NCBI GenBank assembly: GCA_002376965.1
Contig: DFOV01000206.1
Span: forward strand, 1 to 7,068
Origin: Gammaproteobacteria bacterium UBA3532
Lineage (GTDB): Bacteria > Pseudomonadota > Gammaproteobacteria > Enterobacterales > UBA3532
DNA length: 7,068 bases
Direction: 5' to 3'
In this document: positions 1-6,363 of the stretch, one piece after another
Layout: each line of letters begins with the position of its first letter
How positions within the stretch are numbered: the stretch's first letter is position 1
Position numbers and translations under genes: made by a program
The notes under the pieces: model-generated
Seen by the model: only the letters and a program-made list of their open reading frames with translations
Database searches by the model: none
What the model was told of the DNA's origin: nothing

Positions 1-910
1 GTTGACGCCTCTTGGCAAGCCAGGCATAAAACGCATTCACCCCAGGCTGTAGAGTGCTTGGTAATGCGCCAAGCATTTGTGGTTGGGTAGTCAGGAAAAC
101 ATCGAGATCGCGGGTTTCTCCCGTTGGTGCCATTAATGCTTTCAGCGCATTTGCTGCATGAATATATTCACCTTCGGTATAAAAAGACTTCGTCAGTGGT
201 AAAAGCGAGCGAAAGCGCCTTAGTGCAACACGGTATTCGTGTAAACACTCGATATCCAGATCGTTGATCACTTCGTCAAAATTCGTATCAACCACGTTTA
301 GCAGGGCGTCTCCAAATCGGTTGATCACCGCGCGACCTGAATCGGAATATTGCATTGCCAATTCAGGTTTCGGTTGATAGGTAATGGCTGGCAGATATAT
401 GTCGTCGTTGGATAATTGACGAGCGTTCGATAACGATTTGAATAGCTGGTTCTTAGCGCCTTTTTCAATCGTTAAAGCCATCACTACCAGTGGTTTATCG
501 TTACTTGATTGATAGCTGGTGACCTCAGCAAGCTTATCTCCACTATCGGTTATGACAAGCCAGTCTGTAGCGTTCCAATCAATAGCCTTATGAGTTTTTA
601 GCGCCCTAAGCCCAAGTGCCTTATCAAGCTTTTGTCGCCAAGGCTGATAACGACATTGATTTGCCACGGTAAACTGGCGTTGTCGAATCCACTGTTTGCT
701 GGTCGGTATCTTATTGAGCTTGCCCAGCCAAAAATGCCCATTCTTTTGTATCGCTATTAGTTGCTTAGCTTGCAGCAGGCCATCCATCGAATCCAAATAG
801 GCCCAACGCTCTGTGCGCTGCTTTTGTGGGTGCCATTGAATCTCACTGTTAGTTGCCGCAAGATGCTGAAAATCTTCGGTAGGAATTGAAATAGCGCATT
901 GGGTGGACAT
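1..910 (-). CDS. CYTH-like/CHAD domain protein, C-terminus cut by window edge
   Basis: This minus-strand gene starts at the ATG at 910-908 and stays open for 303 codons to the left edge, so its C-terminus is missing. Residues about 35-165 follow the CYTH (triphosphate tunnel) layout: YLDSMDGLL (38-46) matches the usual YFDTpd..L, and GHFWLGKL (58-65) matches the later strand. The N-terminal ExExK motif, the LRIR arginines and the acidic ELE motif (here VMALTIEKG, 143-151) are not conserved, so triphosphatase activity is doubtful. From about residue 190 a CHAD domain begins, with the signature histidine and arginines H224, R227, R231, R232 and R234 and a second motif GETRDLDVFL (264-273). CHAD domains bind polyphosphate through these basic residues and are often fused to CYTH. 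No clear ribosome binding site precedes the start, which was chosen as the first ATG giving a complete CYTH strand order. It is divergent from the SIMPL gene. Confidence 0.88.
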   Translation of the reverse strand, partial: MSTQCAISIPTEDFQHLAATNSEIQWHPQKQRTERWAYLDSMDGLLQAKQLIAIQKNGHFWLGKLNKIPTSKQWIRQRQFTVANQCRYQPWRQKLDKALGLRALKTHKAIDWNATDWLVITDSGDKLAEVTSYQSSNDKPLVVMALTIEKGAKNQLFKSLSNARQLSNDDIYLPAITYQPKPELAMQYSDSGRAVINRFGDALLNVVDTNFDEVINDLDIECLHEYRVALRRFRSLLPLTKSFYTEGEYIHAANALKALMAPTGETRDLDVFLTTQPQMLGALPSTLQPGVNAFYAWLAKRRQ

Positions 911-947
911 AGTTTATAAGAGCGTTTTTGGGTCGAGAAATTTTGGT

Positions 948-960
948 TACTCTTTGAGTA
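948..960. repeat. 13-bp inverted repeat in the divergent intergenic region
   Basis: TACTC and GAGTA arms of 5 bp flank a TTT spacer. The element lies between the CHAD gene and the SIMPL gene and overlaps the best -10-like box for the CHAD gene, so it could be a small operator. The arms are short and could occur by chance. Confidence 0.25.
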
Positions 961-962
961 TA
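957..962 (-). promoter_or_regulatory. Candidate -10 box for the CHAD gene
   Basis: On the minus strand the hexamer reads TATACT, one mismatch from the sigma-70 -10 consensus TATAAT, and lies about 47 bases upstream of the CHAD gene ATG. There is no good -35 match at 16-18 bases further upstream (the best is TTCGCT), so this is a weak candidate. No convincing plus-strand promoter for the SIMPL gene was found in the same gap (911-1085). Confidence 0.22.
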
Positions 963-1076
963 GACTATTGGGTCATCGAGCGAATATTCCGGCTTCCCAA
1001 GGCCCATGAATTTTATTAGCATGTGTGAATACTTCGAGTGTAAAGAATGCTAAATCCACGTAATAGAAATAAAAAT

Positions 1077-1080
1077 GGAG
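1077..1080 (+). promoter_or_regulatory. Ribosome binding site that decides the SIMPL gene start
   Basis: GGAG lies five bases before the ATG at 1086, an efficient spacing. The in-frame ATG at 1047 has no comparable site and would add 13 polar residues before the membrane segment, so the start at 1086 is preferred. Confidence 0.7.
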
Positions 1081-1085
1081 AATAT

Positions 1086-1814
1086 ATGGAAGCTAAAACT
1101 CAAGGACTATGGATAGCGCTAAGCGCTGCATTGCTTAGCTGCGGTATCGCATTGGGCGGATTTTTTATCAGCGAAACGCTGTATAAGTCTCGCGTTGCAT
1201 TAAACACAGCTGATGTAAAAGGGTTAGCCGAGCGCCGGGTTCAGTCTGATTCTGCTTACTGGTCCATTTCCTATAGCGTGAGTGGCGAGTCGAGTTCCGA
1301 CGTTCCGCGTTTATATGAGGCATCAGAGTCGGATCAGGCTACTATCGTTCGCCTCTTAAAAGAAAGCGGCTTTGATGATTCGGAAATTAAGCCTGGTATC
1401 CTCAACTACCGAAAAACCGAATACAGAGACGAAAACCAAAAGTTGGTCGAAGAAACGCATTTCCTGGAAGGCCAGATCGACGTTGAAACTGAAAAAGTCC
1501 ATTTAGTTTCTGAGGTGCGAGCCAAACTCAACAAACTCATCGCTCAAGGCCTCAATATTACAAATAACGAGCCTTCGTATTACTTCACTCGACTCAATGA
1601 AATTAAGCCTGATATGCTTAAAGAAGCGACTAAGAACGCGCGAATAGCCGCCAATGAATTTGCTGAAAATGCCGGTGTTACCGTCGGAGGGATACGCAGC
1701 GCGAGGCAGGGCGGCTTTGTTATTCGCGATGTTGGATCGAGTTATGGGGATACGCAAAAAATCGAGAAAGAGGTACGTGTTGTAACTAACATTACCTTTC
1801 TTTTAACCGAGTAA
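1086..1814 (+). CDS. Membrane-anchored SIMPL domain (DUF541) protein
   Basis: The product has 242 residues. A hydrophobic stretch at about residues 8-28 forms a signal anchor or uncleaved signal peptide, which places the rest in the periplasm. The SIMPL domain covers about residues 38-240. Its opening strand VKGLAERRVQSDSAYW corresponds to the family's typical VxGxGxxxxxPDxA region, and the later region with many helix-forming residues (KEATKNARIAANEFAENAG) matches the conserved A-A-LA segment near the C-terminal third. Family length is about 220-250 residues, so the protein appears complete. SIMPL proteins are periplasmic or outer-envelope proteins of poorly defined role; some are linked to oxidative stress. 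An alternative start at 1047 would give 255 residues. It is divergent from the CHAD gene and 33 bases upstream of a small unknown gene that may be co-transcribed. Confidence 0.9.
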   Translation: MEAKTQGLWIALSAALLSCGIALGGFFISETLYKSRVALNTADVKGLAERRVQSDSAYWSISYSVSGESSSDVPRLYEASESDQATIVRLLKESGFDDSEIKPGILNYRKTEYRDENQKLVEETHFLEGQIDVETEKVHLVSEVRAKLNKLIAQGLNITNNEPSYYFTRLNEIKPDMLKEATKNARIAANEFAENAGVTVGGIRSARQGGFVIRDVGSSYGDTQKIEKEVRVVTNITFLLTE

Positions 1815-1847
1815 TGGCTATCGGCGTAATTTTTTGAGGTCGGAAAA

Positions 1848-2051
1848 ATGAGCAGAATAAAGATTATACGCAAGGGTGATGGTTCAGCTTTTTTGAACAA
1901 GAAAAAGCAATTTGTCTTCGTAAAAGACGGGGTCAACTTTGCACTGGATCTTGAACAGATAGAGCAGATGACCGAATTATTTAATGGGTTGAAAGATGGC
2001 TCGTTATTGACGATTGATCCTGGTTCGTCTGATATGGCACGGGGGGAGTAG
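1848..2051 (+). CDS. Hypothetical 67-residue protein
   Basis: I do not recognise this protein. It is preceded by GAGG at 1836-1839, eight bases before the ATG, and follows the SIMPL gene by only 33 bases, which supports it as a real gene. The N-terminus is basic (SRIKIIRK, KKKQ). The middle alternates hydrophobic and polar residues (QFVFVKDGVNFALDL), suggesting a beta hairpin, followed by a likely helix (EQIEQMTELFNGLKDG) and a short Gly/Ser tail. There is no signal peptide, membrane segment or cysteine, so it is probably cytosolic. It shows neither the HPr phosphocarrier histidine/serine motifs nor the amphi-Trp pattern. Confidence 0.6.
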   Translation: MSRIKIIRKGDGSAFLNKKKQFVFVKDGVNFALDLEQIEQMTELFNGLKDGSLLTIDPGSSDMARGE

Positions 2052-2104
2052 CATTGTTTATGTCGATAAATATAGCAAAAAATATGAAATCGTAACTTAC
2101 TAAA

Positions 2105-2575
2105 ATGCCGAAAATTATCCAAATAGTTGGTTCGATAATAGCCATCTTATGTATGGTCGCTTTATATTCTTTCATTTTTTATAAGTACGTATACGGTCCG
2201 CCATTTGTTACAGAAGAGTGGCAAACGCTATCGGATATAACAAAATCAGAGATTGAAGATATAGTTACACAAGAAGAGGGCGAACAGTTTAAATACTTCT
2301 ATACCTTAGGGGTGTTTGATGTTTCAGAAGACGGAAATTTAGTAACCACTACAAGAGTCATTTCTTGGTTTTACGATGAAGGCGAATTCTATCGATATGA
2401 TACCTTTTACTCTGATATCGTCGACGTAACGGTGATTGAGCCAGAAGAGTTTTGGGAAAATACTGTTGTTACCATCCATCATGAGGAGCCTGATGAGGAT
2501 TACGACTTGCATTTTTCGCCTCAGGGAGTAGTTGATGATAACGCGGTAAAATTTATAAAAGCGGCTATTCGTTAG
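2105..2575 (+). CDS. Hypothetical single-pass membrane protein, acidic, 156 residues
   Basis: I do not recognise the family. Residues about 5-26 form one hydrophobic membrane segment. The remaining roughly 125 residues are strongly acidic and rich in aromatic residues (Y, F, W), with alternating patterns that suggest beta structure; a lone basic tail (KFIKAAIR) ends the protein. Following the positive-inside rule, the location of the large acidic domain (periplasm or cytosol) cannot be settled because the N-terminus carries only one lysine. The ATG at 2105 is the first possible ATG after an in-frame stop at 2093-2095, but it has no good ribosome binding site. The DNA is about 32-37% GC in lines sampled by hand, against about 50% in the operon to the right, which could reflect acquisition by transfer or low expression. 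A 53-base gap separates it from the 67-residue gene. Confidence 0.6.
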   Translation: MPKIIQIVGSIIAILCMVALYSFIFYKYVYGPPFVTEEWQTLSDITKSEIEDIVTQEEGEQFKYFYTLGVFDVSEDGNLVTTTRVISWFYDEGEFYRYDTFYSDIVDVTVIEPEEFWENTVVTIHHEEPDEDYDLHFSPQGVVDDNAVKFIKAAIR

Positions 2576-2621
2576 CGGAGCGATGTCACCAGAAAGTAGG
2601 CAGGAAAATTGTAAATTTCGG

Positions 2622-2644
2622 CCTGATGATGACAACCTATCAGG
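2622..2644. repeat. Short inverted repeat after the unknown membrane gene
   Basis: CCTGAT and ATCAGG form perfect 6-bp arms around an 11-base loop, about 47 bases past the stop of the preceding gene. No T-run follows, so it is not a typical intrinsic terminator. It could be a weak transcript-end hairpin or chance. Confidence 0.25.
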
Positions 2645-2665
2645 ACTTCACCTATCCTTAACATG

Positions 2666-2697
2666 ACGGTGGTAAACTAGTTCGTTTACCTGACCGT
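2666..2697. promoter_or_regulatory. Bulged inverted repeat in the leader of the four-gene operon
   Basis: The inner arms GGTAAAC (2671-2677) and GTTTACC (2684-2690) pair perfectly around the 6-base loop TAGTTC. The stem continues with ACGGT (2666-2670) against ACCGT (2693-2697) across a 2-base TG bulge, giving 12 base pairs in total. It ends 30 bases before the first ATG of the operon and is not followed by a T-run. It may be an operator dyad at or near the promoter, or a structure in the mRNA leader. No convincing -35/-10 pair was found in 2576-2727, so the promoter position is unknown. Confidence 0.5.
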
Positions 2698-2727
2698 TGT
2701 TGAAGCCGCTTCTCTTTAGGAACCCCT

Positions 2728-4362
2728 ATGGCGTTACCTCTTGGTATAAGAAACAATCTGACTTTTCTAATAGCCGAAGTACAGTCTCAGCTAAAAACAT
2801 TGGATAGCTGTTTGGCTAAGGGCGTTGCTCGTTATGGTGGGACACTGTTGGAGCGATCAGGTTATGTCTATAACTTAAAAATGCGACTTCACGACGATTG
2901 TATGATGGCGGCTGCTAAGCAAAGAGAGTTAGAAGTGAATGTGGCGCAGAGCCTATCGCAGTTGGCGAATGAGCTGGAGCGCATTACTGAGTTAAGTAAA
3001 CAATGTGTGAATCAACTCTTCGAAGCCAAAAAAGTAGACAGAGTTCATGTTTCAACACTACGGCCCATGCTAAAAATTGTGGCGAAGGCAGTCAATAAAT
3101 CCAGCGCGGCTCTTTTTGATAGTGATACAGAAGTTGCGATTAAGCTCGGGAATGCCGAAAAGAAGCTATCAAAAGCCTTTAAAACTATCTATGCCACCCT
3201 ATCCAAAAAGTCAGCTTTAGCTAAAGATCAGCATGCGCTTATGGCGTTGCTTTTTGTGGCGCGAACGATAGAGCAGATGGGTGATTGCATCCGAGTGATG
3301 GGGGAGTCGATACTGTCTATTGTTCTGGGCCAGCCTACCGATATTCATCGTTTCAAATCGCTGCAAAGCTCGTTAAGCGCGCTAGAGCAACAAACAGACG
3401 CGACCAGGTTAAAGTTGGAGAGCGTGGCAGAAACGCGCTCTGGTAGCAACATTTCCCAGCTGTCTATTAGCGGCCAATCATACAAGCAAGCGATTTTCAA
3501 AGATGGCAAAAAAAGAAAATTAAAAGAAGAAATGGATGGTGTTGCCAGGTGGCATGATATATTTCCAGGAGTGGCCCCCGAAATCCTGACGTACTCGCAA
3601 GAGGGCGATAGTGCTGCGCTCCTTATCGAATATCTGCAAGGTGTTACATTTGAGCATCTGTTACTTCACGGTGATCAGCAAGCGAATGCCCTTGGTATGC
3701 GGCACTTAACCGACGTGTTAATGCAGGTATGGCAAAAGACGTTTAAACCAGCTCCAAGCCATGCGGGGTTTATGCAGCAATTGCGTAAACGTCTAAAAGA
3801 AATCTTTGAAATTCACCCTGAATTTTTTCAGGGCAATGAACGTATCGGGAACGTTGAACTGGTGCCGTTTGAGGCGCTTCTTGATCGCGCAGAGAGCATT
3901 GAGCAGGAGATCAAAGCGCCGTTTAGTGTTTATATTCATGGCGACTTTAATATCGATAATATTATTTTTGACAGCGAACGCAGCAAGATCAATTTCATTG
4001 ATTTGCACCGTTCGAAATATCAAGACTATCTGCAAGACGTTTCGGTGTTTATCGTCTCTAACTGGCGCTTACAAGTTTTCGATAGAGCCGTGCGAGACAA
4101 TATCAACCAGCAGTCGTTGGCGCTGTATTCCTTTAGCAAAGCATTTGCCGAAGCCCAGAACGACCCTTTGTTTGAAATTCGCTTAGCGCTAGGTCTGGCG
4201 CGCTCGCTTGCCACCTCGACACGGTTTATACTCGACAAATCCATGGCGCACTCCATGTTTATGCGCGCACGTTATTTAATGGAGCAGGTGTTGCGCATTG
4301 TGCCAGACAAGCGTTCGCACTATCGTCTGCCTCTAAAGGAGCTCATTAATGTCACATCCTAA
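2728..4362 (+). CDS. PhoU-like domain fused to APH-family phosphotransferase
   Basis: The product has 544 residues and two parts. Residues about 1-235 are almost entirely helical and contain two PhoU-like motif repeats: LERITEL (83-89) and, more typical, IEQMGDCIRVMGE (181-193), compared with the family's ER.GD..NI.E pattern that binds metal and interacts with phosphate signalling proteins. Residues about 245-530 form an aminoglycoside-phosphotransferase/choline-kinase fold: the Brenner motif HGDFNIDN (H404, D406 as catalytic base, N411) and IDLHR (D425 as the metal-binding DFG-like aspartate). This fold phosphorylates hydroxyl groups of small molecules; drug resistance is not implied. AGGA at 2718-2721, six bases before the ATG, supports the start. 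It is the first gene of the operon, overlapping the ATP-grasp gene by 14 bases. The substrate is unknown. A lysine in the short basic region near residues 253-264 may be the ATP-binding N-lobe lysine, but this is not certain. Confidence 0.85.
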   Translation: MALPLGIRNNLTFLIAEVQSQLKTLDSCLAKGVARYGGTLLERSGYVYNLKMRLHDDCMMAAAKQRELEVNVAQSLSQLANELERITELSKQCVNQLFEAKKVDRVHVSTLRPMLKIVAKAVNKSSAALFDSDTEVAIKLGNAEKKLSKAFKTIYATLSKKSALAKDQHALMALLFVARTIEQMGDCIRVMGESILSIVLGQPTDIHRFKSLQSSLSALEQQTDATRLKLESVAETRSGSNISQLSISGQSYKQAIFKDGKKRKLKEEMDGVARWHDIFPGVAPEILTYSQEGDSAALLIEYLQGVTFEHLLLHGDQQANALGMRHLTDVLMQVWQKTFKPAPSHAGFMQQLRKRLKEIFEIHPEFFQGNERIGNVELVPFEALLDRAESIEQEIKAPFSVYIHGDFNIDNIIFDSERSKINFIDLHRSKYQDYLQDVSVFIVSNWRLQVFDRAVRDNINQQSLALYSFSKAFAEAQNDPLFEIRLALGLARSLATSTRFILDKSMAHSMFMRARYLMEQVLRIVPDKRSHYRLPLKELINVTS

Positions 4363-5236
4363 GATCGGTGTCGTTGGCATTCCCGGAAAGTGGTCAACCG
4401 AATTACTAGCAGATGAACTAGCCGCGCTTACCGGTTATCGATTGGTGATTGACTTAGCGGCGATTCGGGCAGATTTAGCCGATGGCTCGTTATGGTTTAA
4501 TGATATTAACTTATGTCAATTGGATGGCTTGGTGGTTAAAAAGGTTAATGAAACCTATAGCCCCGATATGCTGGATCGCTTGGCGTTGCTCGGCATGGCC
4601 GAAAAGCAGGGCGTCAGGATTTTCAGCCCCACGGCTGGAATTCTGGCGCTGGTTAACCGGTTAAGCTGCACTATGGCTTTACAAGCCGCCAATATTCCCA
4701 TGCCGCCTACGGCAATAGCAACCGGAGTAGAAGAAGCCTTTCATTCGGTGATGGCCTTTAACAAGGCCATTTTAAAGCCTCATTATTCAAGCAAAGCCCG
4801 CGGTATGACCGTCGTTGATCTGGCTGATGGCGAAGAAAAGGTTAAAGCCAGTTTAGTGGCTTTCCATCACGACAATCCGACCATGTATATTCAGCAAATG
4901 TTGGACTTGCCCGGACAGGATCTAGGGCTGGCTTTTCTGGGGGGACAATATCTCGGAACCTATGCACGAGTCAGTCAGGGTAGTGCATGGAATACAACCA
5001 TTCATAGTGGTGGCAAGTATGCTGCCTATACCCCGTCAGACGATATTATTGCCATTGCGCAAAAAGCGCAGTCAATATTTGGCTTGGATTTTACAACGGT
5101 TGATGTAGCAGAAACCGCCAATGGCCCAGTTGTTTTCGAAGTGTCGGCTTTTGGTGGCTTTCGCGGCGCGAAAGAGGGCATCGGAATCAATGCCGCAGCG
5201 GATTACGCTCGCTATGTTGTTAATCAAATTTCATAA
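4349..5236 (+). CDS. GAK system ATP-grasp enzyme (RimK-like)
   Basis: This 295-residue protein has the RimK-type ATP-grasp layout: an N-terminal alpha/beta domain (1-100), the segment NRLSCTMALQAANIPMPPT (103-121) equivalent to the dK..ml.L...giP.P.T stretch, the ATP-binding strand AILKP with K143, YIQQML at the hinge, and a C-terminal metal site. RimK-family enzymes join a carboxylate to an amine through an acyl-phosphate. The metal-site region aligns with RimK in spacing, D252 and E264 being twelve apart, but the third ligand, normally Asn in EVN, is Ser266 (FEVSAFGGF). Arg104 replaces the usual lysine. These features and the HprK-related neighbour fit the family named GAK system ATP-grasp enzyme. 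A strong AAGGAG at 4336-4341 with a 7-base spacer lies inside the end of the previous gene, indicating translational coupling. The substrate is unknown. Confidence 0.87.
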   Translation: MSHPKIGVVGIPGKWSTELLADELAALTGYRLVIDLAAIRADLADGSLWFNDINLCQLDGLVVKKVNETYSPDMLDRLALLGMAEKQGVRIFSPTAGILALVNRLSCTMALQAANIPMPPTAIATGVEEAFHSVMAFNKAILKPHYSSKARGMTVVDLADGEEKVKASLVAFHHDNPTMYIQQMLDLPGQDLGLAFLGGQYLGTYARVSQGSAWNTTIHSGGKYAAYTPSDDIIAIAQKAQSIFGLDFTTVDVAETANGPVVFEVSAFGGFRGAKEGIGINAAADYARYVVNQIS

Positions 5237-5244
5237 GGACGTAC

Positions 5245-6363
5245 ATGCAAATAGAACCCCACCAGTTAGCCAGCGAATGGCTAAGCAAGGCTCCGAAAAT
5301 TCTGGAGCCTATCCTTCTGGCATTGCCTGATGCTTATTACGCCATTCATGTTAGTGACAATGCTCTTCGAGTCGAACTAGCTCATTATTTTCGCTCTGTT
5401 GTTGTGTCGCATAGTGCTAGTGCTGTGTCCAGAAACGCAGTGCCCATATACGTGATAGATATGCCTGATTTTAGCTGGGATGCAGACTGGAAAAACTGGC
5501 AGCGCGAACCAGGAAAGTCTGGACGCAAAGATGCCTATCTCGACATCGACGGTGGCCGGATAATATATAAAGTGCGCACAGGCATGGTGTTTCTGCAAAG
5601 CATGAGCAACAAGGTGGCAATAGGGCCAGCCAAAGCCAATGTTAATCAAGTTATCAACTTTATCAACAATCAATACATGAACCACCTGCAGCAGCAAGGA
5701 TGGCTGATCTGCCACGCTGCGGCACTAACCTGGTATGATAAAGGCATCGCGTTGGCCGGATTTTCTGGCGGTGGCAAGTCAACCTCGATGTTGCATCTGA
5801 TGGCGGATGACGCGACAAAGTTTGTTAGCAATGATCGGCTATTTGTGAAATGCATAAATGGCAAAGTAATGATGCGCGGTGTGCCCAAAATGCCCCGCGT
5901 TAATCCAGGAACGTTGTTAAACAATCCTAAATTATTGTCGCTGCTTACTAACGAAGAAAAAGCTCGCTATACCAGTTTATCCAAAAGCGAACTATTGGAG
6001 CTTGAGCAAAAATATGATGTGGATATCGAGTCAGTATACGGCGCTGATCGAATCGTCTATGAATCAGAACTAACGCACTTTGTGGTTTTGAACTGGTCGC
6101 ATCGAAATACATCGCCCATGCAAATAGAGAATGTTTATAGCACTGAATTAGCGCAACATGTTCCTCCAATCCAGAAGTCTCCCGGCCCGTTTTACCAAAA
6201 TGAATCAGGAGAATTTTTATCGGACCCGACACCACCTGCTACCAGCCGATATGTTGATTTTCTGGAAAATATCAGTGTGCTCAAGACAACTCGCCAGGCT
6301 GATTTTGCCGGTTTGTTCCATCAACTGGGAGAGCGCCTGTTTCAACATGGGAAGGACACATGA
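5245..6363 (+). CDS. HprK-related kinase B
   Basis: The product has 372 residues. Residues about 1-145 form an N-terminal domain without motifs I can name. The kinase core begins with H157 (CHAAAL), fifteen residues before the Walker A loop GFSGGGKST (172-180, with K178 and S179); this His-to-P-loop spacing matches HPr kinase/phosphorylase. The segment VSNDRLFV (194-201) stands where HprK has its paired aspartates, with the first replaced by Asn196. The C-terminal HprK signature with its conserved arginine (GRN.a) is not seen; PKMPRVNPG (about 215-223) follows instead. HprK phosphorylates a serine of the HPr phosphocarrier, but this family is distant and its target is unknown. TAAGGA at 5234-5239, overlapping the stop of the ATP-grasp gene, gives a good ribosome binding site. 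It overlaps the phosphatase gene by 4 bases (ATGA). Confidence 0.88.
   Translation: MQIEPHQLASEWLSKAPKILEPILLALPDAYYAIHVSDNALRVELAHYFRSVVVSHSASAVSRNAVPIYVIDMPDFSWDADWKNWQREPGKSGRKDAYLDIDGGRIIYKVRTGMVFLQSMSNKVAIGPAKANVNQVINFINNQYMNHLQQQGWLICHAAALTWYDKGIALAGFSGGGKSTSMLHLMADDATKFVSNDRLFVKCINGKVMMRGVPKMPRVNPGTLLNNPKLLSLLTNEEKARYTSLSKSELLELEQKYDVDIESVYGADRIVYESELTHFVVLNWSHRNTSPMQIENVYSTELAQHVPPIQKSPGPFYQNESGEFLSDPTPPATSRYVDFLENISVLKTTRQADFAGLFHQLGERLFQHGKDT

Noticed and set aside
1107..1151. Lipoprotein signal (LLSC) in the SIMPL protein
   Set aside because: A leucine at the -2 position is unusual for a lipobox and the hydrophobic stretch continues well past the cysteine, which fits a membrane anchor better.
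1503..1757. Minus-strand open frame of 84 codons inside the SIMPL gene
   Set aside because: It lies fully antisense to a gene with clear family support and its product shows no domain; it is a shadow frame. The same applies to the minus-strand frames at 2339-2635, 3793-4035, 4026-4256, 5377-5715, 5670-5924, 5948-6235 and 6434-6745.
1848..2051. HPr-like or amphi-Trp partner of the HprK-related kinase
   Set aside because: There is no HPr histidine or regulatory serine motif, no tryptophan at all in the protein, and the gene is not in the kinase operon.
2060..2095. Micro-ORF of 11 codons starting at ATG 2060 after a GGGAG stretch
   Set aside because: The spacing from the G-rich stretch is 12 bases, the peptide has no recognisable feature, and the G-rich stretch is part of the end of the preceding gene.
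2622..2644. Intrinsic terminator for the unknown membrane gene
   Set aside because: The 6-bp stem has an 11-base loop and no following T-run, so it is listed only as a weak inverted repeat.
3806..4186. Plus-strand 126-codon frame inside the PhoU-APH gene
   Set aside because: It overlaps the catalytic HGD region of the well-supported kinase in another frame, and its translation is rich in R, C and S as expected for a shadow.
2728..4362. Aminoglycoside resistance gene
   Set aside because: Only the APH fold is shared. The long PhoU-like fusion and the GAK operon context point to a metabolic or regulatory kinase.
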